Source: Bradyrhizobium sp. CCGB01 (GTDB lineage: Bacteria > Pseudomonadota > Alphaproteobacteria > Rhizobiales > Xanthobacteraceae). Taken from it: a stretch of DNA of 64,000 bases. A program made the position numbers and the translations under genes. Numbering within the stretch: position 1 is the stretch's first letter; the number at the start of each line of letters is the position of its first letter. The DNA lies in contig NZ_JANADK010000001.1 of NCBI RefSeq assembly GCF_024199795.1, positions 8,601,001 to 8,665,000 of the forward strand. The letters run 5' to 3'. The notes under the pieces are model-generated. The model made no database searches. It saw nothing but the letters and a program-made list of their open reading frames with translations, and had not been told where the DNA came from. Of this stretch, positions 51,977 to 59,352 are shown one piece after another.

Positions 51977-53227
51977 ATGAAGATCCACCTCATTCCCCTG
52001 CTCGCTGTGCTCGGCCTCGCTACCGGCAGCACCACGGCGTTCGCGGCCGCCGACGAGAAGCTGAAGGCCGCGGCCGAGCAGGAAAAGGCGCCGCTGATCG
52101 AGACGCTGCGCGACATGGTGATGATCGAGAGCGGCAGCGGCGATGCCGAAGGCCTGAAGAAGATGGCCGACTTCACCGAAGCGCGCCTGAAGGCGCTCGG
52201 CGCCACCACCGAGCGGCGCAAGACCACGGCGGGCACGGGCGCCGACATGGTGATCGCGACGTTCCAGGGCTCGGGCACGCGCAAGCTGATGCTGATCGCG
52301 CATATGGACACGGTCTACCAGCGCGGCATCCTCGCAAGCGAGCCCTACCGTGTCGACGGCAACCGCATCTATGGCCCCGGGATCGCCGACGACAAGGGCG
52401 GCATCGCCGTGGTGCTGCATGCGCTCAAGATCCTGAAGGACGCGGGCTGGCAGGACTATGCCAGGCTCACCGTCTCGTTCAATCCGGACGAGGAAGTCGG
52501 GTCGATCGGGTCGGGCGAGATCATCGCGGATCTCGCCGACCAGCACGACGTCGTGCTGTCCTGCGAGCCGACGGCGGCCTCGCCTCCGGCAAAGAATGAC
52601 TCGCTGCTGCTGGGCGCGAGCGGCACCGCGACCGGAAAGATGGAGGTGACGGGCCGCGCCTCGCATGCCGGCGCCGCGCCCGACCTCGGCCGCAATGCGC
52701 TGATCGAGCTCGCGCATCAATTGCAGCAGACCAGGGACGTGGCGAAGTCGATCCCGGGCACGCAGCTCAACTGGACCACGGCGCAGGCGGGCACGGTGCG
52801 CAACCAGATCCCGGAGAAGGCCGAGGCCGGGGCCGACATCCGCCTCACCATTCCCGACGGCATCGCCAAATTGCAGGCGGCGCTGGACGCGAAGGTGAAG
52901 GAGAAGCTGGTCGCCGACACCGAAACCAAGGTGACGATCATTCCGGGACGCCCACCCTTCGTCGCCAGCGATCGCGGCCGCGCGCTGGCCGAGGTGGGAC
53001 AGGCGATCTATGCCGAGATCGACCGCAAGCTGGACATCGTCGAGATGACCGGCGGTGCGACTGATGCAGGCTACGCCAACCGCAGCGGCAAGGCGGTCGT
53101 GGTCGAGAGCTTTGGCCTCGCCGGCTTCGGCTATCACGCCCGCGACGAGTTCATCGACACCAACTCGATCGTGCCGCGGCTCTATCTGATGAGCCGGATG
53201 CTGATCGAGCAGGGCAAGAAGAAATAG
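51977..53227 (+). CDS. M20/M25/M40 family metallopeptidase, glutamate carboxypeptidase-like, exported (416 aa)
   Basis: Signal peptide (residues 1-23, ending AFAAA) exports it. Catalytic elements of M20 enzymes: IAHMDTV (first zinc His and Asp), YGPGIADDKGG (bridging Asp), FNPDEEVGS (catalytic Glu pair), and His in GRASHAGAAPD; the last ligand in FGYHARDEFID. Resembles carboxypeptidase G2. Start ATG 51977 with aaagga 9 nt upstream. Independent of the sigma factor gene 85 bp before it unless co-transcribed. Confidence 0.9.
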   Translation: MKIHLIPLLAVLGLATGSTTAFAAADEKLKAAAEQEKAPLIETLRDMVMIESGSGDAEGLKKMADFTEARLKALGATTERRKTTAGTGADMVIATFQGSGTRKLMLIAHMDTVYQRGILASEPYRVDGNRIYGPGIADDKGGIAVVLHALKILKDAGWQDYARLTVSFNPDEEVGSIGSGEIIADLADQHDVVLSCEPTAASPPAKNDSLLLGASGTATGKMEVTGRASHAGAAPDLGRNALIELAHQLQQTRDVAKSIPGTQLNWTTAQAGTVRNQIPEKAEAGADIRLTIPDGIAKLQAALDAKVKEKLVADTETKVTIIPGRPPFVASDRGRALAEVGQAIYAEIDRKLDIVEMTGGATDAGYANRSGKAVVVESFGLAGFGYHARDEFIDTNSIVPRLYLMSRMLIEQGKKK

Positions 53228-53367
53228 GGCGGCATCGTTTTTCTCGAAAAACAACCCCATGCACAGTAGACGACAGCAGCAATATCAATAGCTTAGACGC
53301 CTCGAAAATGGCAAGCGGACCCATCCTCGGGTACCGCTTGACGCCCTCCGCGGACCGCTGTAGCTTC

Positions 53368-53387
53368 GAATACGGAATTCCGTATTC
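53368..53387. promoter_or_regulatory. operator-like perfect palindrome upstream of the GntR gene
   Basis: gaatacggaattccgtattc is a perfect 20-bp palindrome, 23 bp before the GTG start of the GntR gene. Centre EcoRI-like gaattc. Likely the repressor's own operator, controlling the cluster that follows. Confidence 0.72.
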
Positions 53388-53410
53388 CCAATAGTCTCGG
53401 AGCTGCCGGC

Positions 53411-54088
53411 GTGATCCCTCTCGACCCGCTCCCGAACCTGATCGACCAGGTCTATGCGCGGATCCTGGAGGCGATCTCCGACCGCACGCTTCAGCCCGGC
53501 CAGCGCATCCGCCAGAACGAGCTCGCCGACAAGCTCGGCGTCTCGCGCCAGCCGGTGTCGCATGCGCTGCATCTGTTGCACCGGCAGGGCCTCGTCGCCG
53601 AGAGCGGCCGGCGCGGCTTTGAAGTCACCCAGCTCGACCCCTCGCGCATCCGCCAGCTCTACGAGGTGCGCGGCGCCATCGACGCGCTGGCCGCCCGGCT
53701 CGCAGCCCAGCGCGCCGCCAGCGACGCCGCGGGACGCGCGCGGCTGGACGCAGCACTTGCCGCCGGACGCCGGATCGACCGCAAGACGTCGCTCGCCGAG
53801 CTCATCGTGCTCGACGTCGATTTTCACCGCGCGATCTATCAGCTCGCGGGCAATCCCGTGATCGAGGAGACGATCGCGCCGCAATGGCCGCATATGCGGC
53901 GCTCGATGGCGACGGTGCTGTCCGAGCTCGATTACCGCGGCAGTGCATGGGCGGAGCACGCAGATATTGCGAAGCACATTCTCGCAGGCGACGCCAATGC
54001 CGCCGAGCGCGCGGCGCTGGCGCATGCGCAGACGGCGGGACGCATGACCGAGGAGAGATTGAGGGCGACGGACGAGGCGGCGGCGTAG
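53411..54088 (+). CDS. GntR family (FadR/VanR subgroup) transcriptional regulator (225 aa)
   Basis: N-terminal winged helix: QVYARILEAISDRTLQPGQR, then IRQNELADKLGVSRQPVSHA; C-terminal all-helical FCD domain (RQLYEVRGAIDALAARLAAQ ... DVDFHRAIYQLAGNPVIEET), with the metal-type Asp/His pattern DxDFHRAI. GTG start at 53411. The gene just downstream encodes a dioxygenase, so it probably senses an acid related to that pathway. Confidence 0.9.
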   Translation: MIPLDPLPNLIDQVYARILEAISDRTLQPGQRIRQNELADKLGVSRQPVSHALHLLHRQGLVAESGRRGFEVTQLDPSRIRQLYEVRGAIDALAARLAAQRAASDAAGRARLDAALAAGRRIDRKTSLAELIVLDVDFHRAIYQLAGNPVIEETIAPQWPHMRRSMATVLSELDYRGSAWAEHADIAKHILAGDANAAERAALAHAQTAGRMTEERLRATDEAAA

Positions 54089-54099
54089 TCGCAAACGCC

Positions 54100-54223
54100 G
54101 TCATTCCGGGGCGATGCGCAGCATCGAGCTTTGATGCGCAATTGCGCATCAGAGAATCCATTAGGCGGCAAAGACTGCGGAGAAATGGATTCCGGGTTCA
54201 CGCTTCGCGTGCCCCGGAATGAC
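54100..54223. repeat. palindromic intergenic repeat, 'gtcattccggggc' family, copy 2
   Basis: Same ends as at 39289 (gtcattccggggc, gccccggaatgac) and an enlarged middle with an inner gatgcgcaattgcgcatc palindrome. Between GntR and dioxygenase genes. Confidence 0.8.
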
Positions 54224-54251
54224 GAAAAAAACAACACAAGGAGGACGACCC

Positions 54252-55052
54252 ATGAAACTGTCGCAGGAGCAATTGGAGTTCTTCCACCGCGAGGGCTGGC
54301 TGTTCCTGCCCGAGCTGTTCAGCCAGGAGGAGGTCGACTTTCTCGCGCGCGAGGCGGTCGGCATCTATGACGCCGACCGGCCCGAGGTCTGGCGCGAGAA
54401 GAGCGGCGCACCGCGCACGGCGTTTGCCGCGCATCTCTACAACGACGCCTTCCGCGTGCTCGGCGCGCATCCGCGCATGATCGAGCCGGTCGAGCAATTG
54501 TTCGGCGAGCCTGTTTACATGCACCAGTTCAAGATCAACGCGAAATCGGCCTTCACCGGCGACGTCTGGCAATGGCACCAGGATTACGGCACGTGGAAGC
54601 GCGACGACGGCATGCCGGAGCCGCGCGCGATGAACATCGCGATCTTCCTCGACGAGGTGATGCCGATCAACGGCCCCCTGATGCTGGTGCCGCGCAGCCA
54701 GAACGCCGGCGATCTCCAGGCCTCGCATGACCTCTCGACGACATCCTACCCGCTGTGGACGCTGGACGAGGAGACCGTGACGCGGCTGGTCAAGCAGGGC
54801 GGCATCGTGGCGCCGACCGGCCAACCGGGCGGCATGCTGATGTTCCACGGCAATCTCGTGCACGGCTCCAGCGGCAACATCACGCCCTATCCGCGCAAGA
54901 TCGTGTACCTGACGCTGAATGCGGTCTCGAACTACATCCGAAAGCCGACGCGGCCGGAATACATCGCGCATCGCGATTTCGCGCCGATCAAGACGGTGGA
55001 CGACGACGCTTTGGTGCGGCTTGCACGAGCACCGCGACAGGCGGCGGAGTAA
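54252..55052 (+). CDS. phytanoyl-CoA dioxygenase family protein, EctD-like (266 aa)
   Basis: Fe(II)/2-oxoglutarate hydroxylase. Iron ligands His109 and Asp111 (WHQDYGTW), distal His204 (HGSSGN), 2-oxoglutarate Arg in TPYPRK. The segments HQDYGTWKRDDGMPEPRAMN and NGPLMLVPRSQ closely follow those of ectoine hydroxylase (WHSDFETWHVEDGMP), so the nearest named homologues are EctD-like. No ectABC genes are present, so ectoine is not the assured substrate. ATG 54252 has ggagg 8 nt upstream. Confidence 0.88.
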   Translation: MKLSQEQLEFFHREGWLFLPELFSQEEVDFLAREAVGIYDADRPEVWREKSGAPRTAFAAHLYNDAFRVLGAHPRMIEPVEQLFGEPVYMHQFKINAKSAFTGDVWQWHQDYGTWKRDDGMPEPRAMNIAIFLDEVMPINGPLMLVPRSQNAGDLQASHDLSTTSYPLWTLDEETVTRLVKQGGIVAPTGQPGGMLMFHGNLVHGSSGNITPYPRKIVYLTLNAVSNYIRKPTRPEYIAHRDFAPIKTVDDDALVRLARAPRQAAE

Positions 55053-55060
55053 CAGGTCTC

Positions 55061-55115
55061 GTGCCCCGGACGCAGCGCAGCGTCCCTTCGACGATGCGCT
55101 GCAGAGCCGGGACAC
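55061..55115. repeat. short intergenic palindromic element 'gtgccccggacgcagcgcag'
   Basis: Left arm gtgccccggacgcagcgcagcg, right arm gcgctgcagagccgggacac. Between the dioxygenase and oxidoreductase genes, matching a common Bradyrhizobium repeat type. Confidence 0.6.
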
Positions 55116-55139
55116 GATCATTGCTCAGGATACATTCCC

Positions 55140-56453
55140 ATGAACCTCCTCCGCCTCCTCCAGGCCCGCGCGTCCGCCGGCAAGCCTGTCCGCGTCGCGC
55201 TGATCGGCGCCGGCAAATTCGGCTCGATGTTTCTGGCGCAGGTGCCGCACACGCCGGGGCTGGAGGTGCCCATCATCGTCGACATCGATCGCGACCGCGC
55301 GCGCGAGGCCTGCCGCACCGTCGGCTGGGACGCAGAGCGGATCGCCGCGACCGTGTTCACCGATGACGGCGCGCGCGCCATCGCCGGCGGCGCGATGGAT
55401 GTGGTGGTGGAAGCGACCGGCAATCCCGCCGTCGGCATCCGCCACGCCCGCGCGGCGATCGCGGCGGGCAAGCACATCGTGATGGTGAATGTCGAAGCGG
55501 ATGTGCTGGCAGGCCCCCTGCTTGCCGAGGAAGCGCGCAAAGCCGGCGTGGTCTATTCGCTCGCCTATGGCGACCAGCCGGCACTGACGGCGGAGATGGT
55601 CGACTGGGCCCGCGCGACCGGCTTTCGCGTCGTCGCCGCCGGCAAGGGCACGAAATATCTACCGGCCTATCACGACGTGACGCCCGATGGCGTCTGGCAG
55701 CATTACGGCCTGACCGCGGGCGAAGCGCAATCGGCCGGCATGAACCCGCAGATGTTCAACTCCTTCCTCGACGGCACCAAATCGGCCATCGAGATGGCCG
55801 CGATCGCCAACGCCTGCGGGCTCGACGTGCCCGCGGGCGGCTTGCTGTTTCCGCCCTGCGGCGTCGACGACCTGCCGCACATCATGCGTCCCCGCGACAA
55901 GGGCGGCGTGCTGGAACGATCAGGCGTCGTCGAAGTCGTCTCCTCGCTCGAACGCGATGGCCGCCCGGTGTTTCGCGACCTGCGCTGGGGCGTCTATGTC
56001 GTGCTGGAGGCGCCGAACGACTATGCCGCGGACTGCTTCAAGCAGTACGGCCTCAAGACCGACGCGAGCGGACGCTTTGCAGCGATGTACAAGCCCTATC
56101 ATCTGATCGGGCTCGAGCTGAACATCTCCGTGCTCTCGGCCGCGCTGCGCAATGAGCCGACCGGCCAGCCCTACGGCTTCCGCGGTGATGTGGCCGCCGT
56201 GGCCAAGCGCGATTTGCGGGCCGGCGAAATGCTGGACGGCGAAGGCGGTTACACCGTGTGGGGCAAGCTGGTGCCGGCAGCCGCGAGCCTGAAGGCGGGC
56301 GCCCTGCCGATCGGCCTCGCGCATCGCCTCAAGCTGAAGCACGACGTCGCCCATGGCGCGATCGTGCGCTGGAGCGACGTCGAGTTCGACGCCAATAACG
56401 AGACGATCAAGACGAGGAAGGCGATGGAGGCGGCGTTCGCGAAGGAGGGGTAG
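55140..56453 (+). CDS. NAD(P)-dependent oxidoreductase with C-terminal SAF domain (437 aa)
   Basis: Rossmann motif GAGKFGSMF (about residues 23-31), VVVEATGNPAVG and GKHIVMVNVEADVL, like homoserine dehydrogenase-type proteins, followed by a C-terminal part with the SAF-like AVAKRDLRAGEMLDGEGGYTVWGK. The family is described in sugar or sugar-acid dehydrogenation. With the EctD-like hydroxylase and GntR gene it forms a likely catabolic unit; the substrate is unknown. Start ATG 55140 (MNLLRLLQAR). Confidence 0.82.
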   Translation: MNLLRLLQARASAGKPVRVALIGAGKFGSMFLAQVPHTPGLEVPIIVDIDRDRAREACRTVGWDAERIAATVFTDDGARAIAGGAMDVVVEATGNPAVGIRHARAAIAAGKHIVMVNVEADVLAGPLLAEEARKAGVVYSLAYGDQPALTAEMVDWARATGFRVVAAGKGTKYLPAYHDVTPDGVWQHYGLTAGEAQSAGMNPQMFNSFLDGTKSAIEMAAIANACGLDVPAGGLLFPPCGVDDLPHIMRPRDKGGVLERSGVVEVVSSLERDGRPVFRDLRWGVYVVLEAPNDYAADCFKQYGLKTDASGRFAAMYKPYHLIGLELNISVLSAALRNEPTGQPYGFRGDVAAVAKRDLRAGEMLDGEGGYTVWGKLVPAAASLKAGALPIGLAHRLKLKHDVAHGAIVRWSDVEFDANNETIKTRKAMEAAFAKEG

Positions 56454-56465
56454 GTGTACCCGGAC

Positions 56466-57404
56466 TCAGGGTTGATGACCTAACCTCACAATCATCTTCG
56501 GGTGACGTTCACTCAAGGCCTTTAACGCGAGCAAACTCTTCCGTTCGCTTTCCCGGTTGTCCGTGTAAGTCCCAGGCTCGACGTCATTCTCCCAACCCCA
56601 ACGCGTGTGGGCAGTGTCGCCCGTCAGAAGCACAGGACCTGTTGGCGTGCGGGCGAGATAGGAGACATGGCCCGGAGTATGTCCCGGGGTCTGGATCGCA
56701 AACAATGAACCATCACCGAAGACGTCGATAACCCCTTCGAATTTCCTATCTGGATCTTTCGAGAACTGGAACTCCCGAAGTGGGGGCCTTCCTTCAAGGA
56801 GGCTGTCTTCCGTCCCCTGAACGACCATATGCAGGAAGCTCGAATACTCAGGCTCACCAGGGCCCGTGTAAATCGGCACGTCCTTTGGAACGTCCGGCAT
56901 CCCGGAGATATGGTCGAGATGGAGATGGGTCATGAACACCCCCTTCAGAGGAACGCCTTCCGATTTGATGACGGACGACGTGTCCTGCCGGACCTGCATC
57001 CTTTGGATCTTTGCAAATTTTCTCAGCACCCATCCGACCCCTGAGCTCGCGGGATCCTCCACCAGCCGCTTTGAAACCCCAGTGTCGACCAGGAAAAATC
57101 CCTGTGTCGGATGCCGCACGACATGCGCATAGACCTTGATCGGCTCCTCGTGATCCCTAAGGCCGGCCTGGACGGCTTTCGGATCGTTCAAATTGAGCAG
57201 CCCCGAAAGATCGGCGATCCAATCCGCGCCGACGACCGTCTTGAGCTCAATCGGTCCCGGCTGATCGATCAAGGCTTCCATGGCCACCGAGCTGATCGGC
57301 TTGCCGAGATTTGCAGGCGCCGCAGGATGCGAGGTCTGTGTGCACGCGGAAAGCGCGGCGATGGTCAGAGCACCCGCGAAAACGCGACCTGAATTACGGA
57401 GCAT
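56466..57404 (-). CDS. metallo-beta-lactamase fold lipoprotein, N-acyl-homoserine-lactonase-like (312 aa)
   Basis: Binuclear zinc hydrolase. The signature is HLHLDH (GVFMTHLHLDHISG); further ligands are His in TPGHTPGHVSY, Asp in LTGDTAHT, and the last His in RLGHQP. A lipobox LSAC (residues 18-21) suggests lipidation at Cys21, anchoring it to a membrane. Subgroup resembles AiiA-type lactonases and related quorum-quenching enzymes; other lactones or esters are possible. ATG 57404 (MLRNSGRVFA) has gagg about 9 nt upstream. Divergent from the LysR gene. Confidence 0.85.
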   Translation of the reverse strand: MLRNSGRVFAGALTIAALSACTQTSHPAAPANLGKPISSVAMEALIDQPGPIELKTVVGADWIADLSGLLNLNDPKAVQAGLRDHEEPIKVYAHVVRHPTQGFFLVDTGVSKRLVEDPASSGVGWVLRKFAKIQRMQVRQDTSSVIKSEGVPLKGVFMTHLHLDHISGMPDVPKDVPIYTGPGEPEYSSFLHMVVQGTEDSLLEGRPPLREFQFSKDPDRKFEGVIDVFGDGSLFAIQTPGHTPGHVSYLARTPTGPVLLTGDTAHTRWGWENDVEPGTYTDNRESERKSLLALKALSERHPKMIVRLGHQP

Positions 57405-57480
57405 GATTGTTTTCCTCATTTCTGCGGCCGCTTTTGCCCTGTACAGGCAGAATAGCAATCGCCTAAATTCCTATGTCGCC

Positions 57481-57494
57481 ATCCATTAATGGAT
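57481..57494. promoter_or_regulatory. palindrome in the MBL / LysR divergent gap
   Basis: Perfect 14-bp palindrome atccattaatggat in the 119 bp between the divergent genes. A typical LysR binding site location, controlling both genes. Confidence 0.5.
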
Positions 57495-57523
57495 AGCGCG
57501 GCAGATGAGCTGAGGACTGACAA

Positions 57524-58450
57524 GTGGGATTACTATGGGACGACCTCCGGATTTTTCTCGCCGTTTGCGAGGCCGGAAGCCTGAGCGGCGCGGCACGACG
57601 CCTCAAGGTGAGCCAACCCACTTTGAGCCGGCGGATTGCAGAGATGGAGTATGAGCTCGGCGAGCCGCTTTTCGTCCGCAAGAATCAGGGCATCAGCTTG
57701 ACAAAGGCCGGAACAAGACTGCTTCCCGCAGCCCAAGGTATGGCGCAGTGGGCGACGGAAGCTACTCGCTCACTCGATGCAAAGAATTCGCCGGTGAGCG
57801 GCCGCGTGCGCATCACGGCGGCACCATCGTTCGCGTTTGATTTCCTGGCGCCGATCGCGGAAAAGCTCAAGAGAAAGCATCCACAGATCACTCTCGAGGT
57901 TCTGGCCAGCACGGAGCGCTTAAATCTCTCGCGCGGCGAGGCGGACATCGCACTAAGGAGATATCCCTCCGATGACCCTGATCTGATCACAGTCGATGAA
58001 GTTGTCGTGCCGATCGGCCTGTACGCGGGCAGGGACTACGCGCGGCGGCTACCCGCGAGATACGATTTCCGCGACCTCGACTGGATCGTATGGGCAGGAG
58101 AGCGCGAAATGTTGAGCCCAAATCCGGAGCTCGCGGCCAGAATCCCGGACTTTCGACCTGCTTTCACGTCCGACGATTACAGCGTGCAGGTCGCGGCCTG
58201 CCAGGCGGGTGTCGGCGCGATGATCCTTCTGAAGACGTCCCATCGGCTCAAGCGGCCGGGTGAACTCGTGGAGCTCAAGCTTGAGCTCCCGGCTTCGCTC
58301 CGTGCAGAACTCGCGATCGTCTGCCACAAGCGCATGGCGGATCTGCCCAAGGTCAGAACCGTCCTGGACGTGCTCAGGCAAGAGTTCGCTGATCTGAGGA
58401 AAAGCCAGAGCGCGAAGAGGCCCCGAACACGGACGACAACAGTCCCATGA
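57524..58450 (+). CDS. LysR family transcriptional regulator (308 aa)
   Basis: N-terminal winged helix LRIFLAVCEAGSLSGAARRL, then KVSQPTLSRRIAEMEYELGE; C-terminal periplasmic-binding-like effector domain ending with the basic tail KRPRTRTTTVP. GTG start at 57524. Divergent from the metallo-hydrolase lipoprotein, so a classical LysR/target pair. Confidence 0.92.
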   Translation: MGLLWDDLRIFLAVCEAGSLSGAARRLKVSQPTLSRRIAEMEYELGEPLFVRKNQGISLTKAGTRLLPAAQGMAQWATEATRSLDAKNSPVSGRVRITAAPSFAFDFLAPIAEKLKRKHPQITLEVLASTERLNLSRGEADIALRRYPSDDPDLITVDEVVVPIGLYAGRDYARRLPARYDFRDLDWIVWAGEREMLSPNPELAARIPDFRPAFTSDDYSVQVAACQAGVGAMILLKTSHRLKRPGELVELKLELPASLRAELAIVCHKRMADLPKVRTVLDVLRQEFADLRKSQSAKRPRTRTTTVP

Positions 58451-58492
58451 CGTTATGCGGCAAGCGGCGGGCGATTTCTTCGCAAAGCCCCG

Positions 58493-58567
58493 CCGGATTC
58501 AGTCTGGCCGTGGCGCATGCTGTAATCGGCATACTGGAAGGACAGGCCGACGAAGTCGGCGAGAGCG
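58493..58567 (-). pseudogene. fragment of the PRISE-like reductase gene (75 bp)
   Basis: The 75 bp are identical except for three substitutions, without gaps, to 61169-61243 inside the reductase gene at 61048-62133 (coding VGLSFQYADYSMR(H/Y)GQTESG). No further homology flanks it. It has neither start nor stop and cannot be functional; it marks a past duplication or recombination within 2.7 kb. Confidence 0.85.
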
Positions 58568-58633
58568 TGCTCCGCCACGTCCGCTCAGGGTCATTGGCCG
58601 AAGTCCCAATCGGCCGACCGTGAGCCTCACCAA

Positions 58634-59011
58634 CTACTCGGTGCCCCGAAGTGGTGGGGGTTGACCAAAGAAGCCCACAATGCGGCATATGCGACCATCG
58701 ACATCGAACTCGCCGAAATCACGACCTTCGACGGTAACTTGCCCATCGGCCCCGATCATCTTCCACAAGAATTGAAATTTGCCGTGGTGATGATCGACGC
58801 CACTGGCGAAGGCGATCGTCGTGCCCGGCAAACGTTTATGGAAGTCCGCGATATGCCGGATCAGCGCTTCTCGACCCACTACGTTCGCAGTTGGGTCCTG
58901 ATAAATCCCAGTCTCGCTCCAAGCAGATTGCAAGAGGCGACGGCGCTCCGCTTCGTCGACTTCCAGCCAAGCAGCTCCGTAAGCGCGAACCGTCTCGTCC
59001 ACATTGGCCAT
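58634..59011 (-). CDS. NTF2-like / SnoaL-type protein (125 aa)
   Basis: Compact single-domain SnoaL fold: VRAYGAAWLEVDEAERRRLL, SAWSETGIYQDPTANVVGRE, then FQFLWKMIGADGQVTVEGRDFGEFDVDGRI. Close to polyketide-cyclase-like proteins that act on small ligands. Function unknown. Start ATG 59011 (MANVDETVRA). Confidence 0.8.
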   Translation of the reverse strand: MANVDETVRAYGAAWLEVDEAERRRLLQSAWSETGIYQDPTANVVGREALIRHIADFHKRLPGTTIAFASGVDHHHGKFQFLWKMIGADGQVTVEGRDFGEFDVDGRICRIVGFFGQPPPLRGTE

Positions 59012-59352
59012 GCGGTATCTCCCTCAGTCATTACATCCCGGTGGAGGTCATCGCGCAAAGAGCCAATGTGCCACTCTATCGCGTCACAAACAAACTAATT
59101 TCCTGGACGACTGAATCATCGGTCGCGTCTGCTACGGGTCAGGAGCACCCGTCAACGCAATCATCGTACAACGTCCGGTTTCACGCAGACAGCCGACATG
59201 GCGGCGGCCCTTTCGTTGTTCAGCTTAGGGCCAAGGGCGGACAAGACGACCCGAGTCGCGGCCGTAATTCGATGACCCTCGTTGCTTACATTTTTCTGAA
59301 CGTCAGCTATTCTTGCTCGTCAGGGGTAAAGGAGGCAAGGGAGGGCGGAAAA
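59012..59352. other. 341-bp AT-richer intergenic region
   Basis: No gene accepted. It holds the promoters of the SnoaL gene (minus) and of the winged-helix gene (plus). The composition is visibly lower in GC than most of the window. An in-frame ATG at 59272 belongs to the next gene's frame and could be an extended start. Confidence 0.45.
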
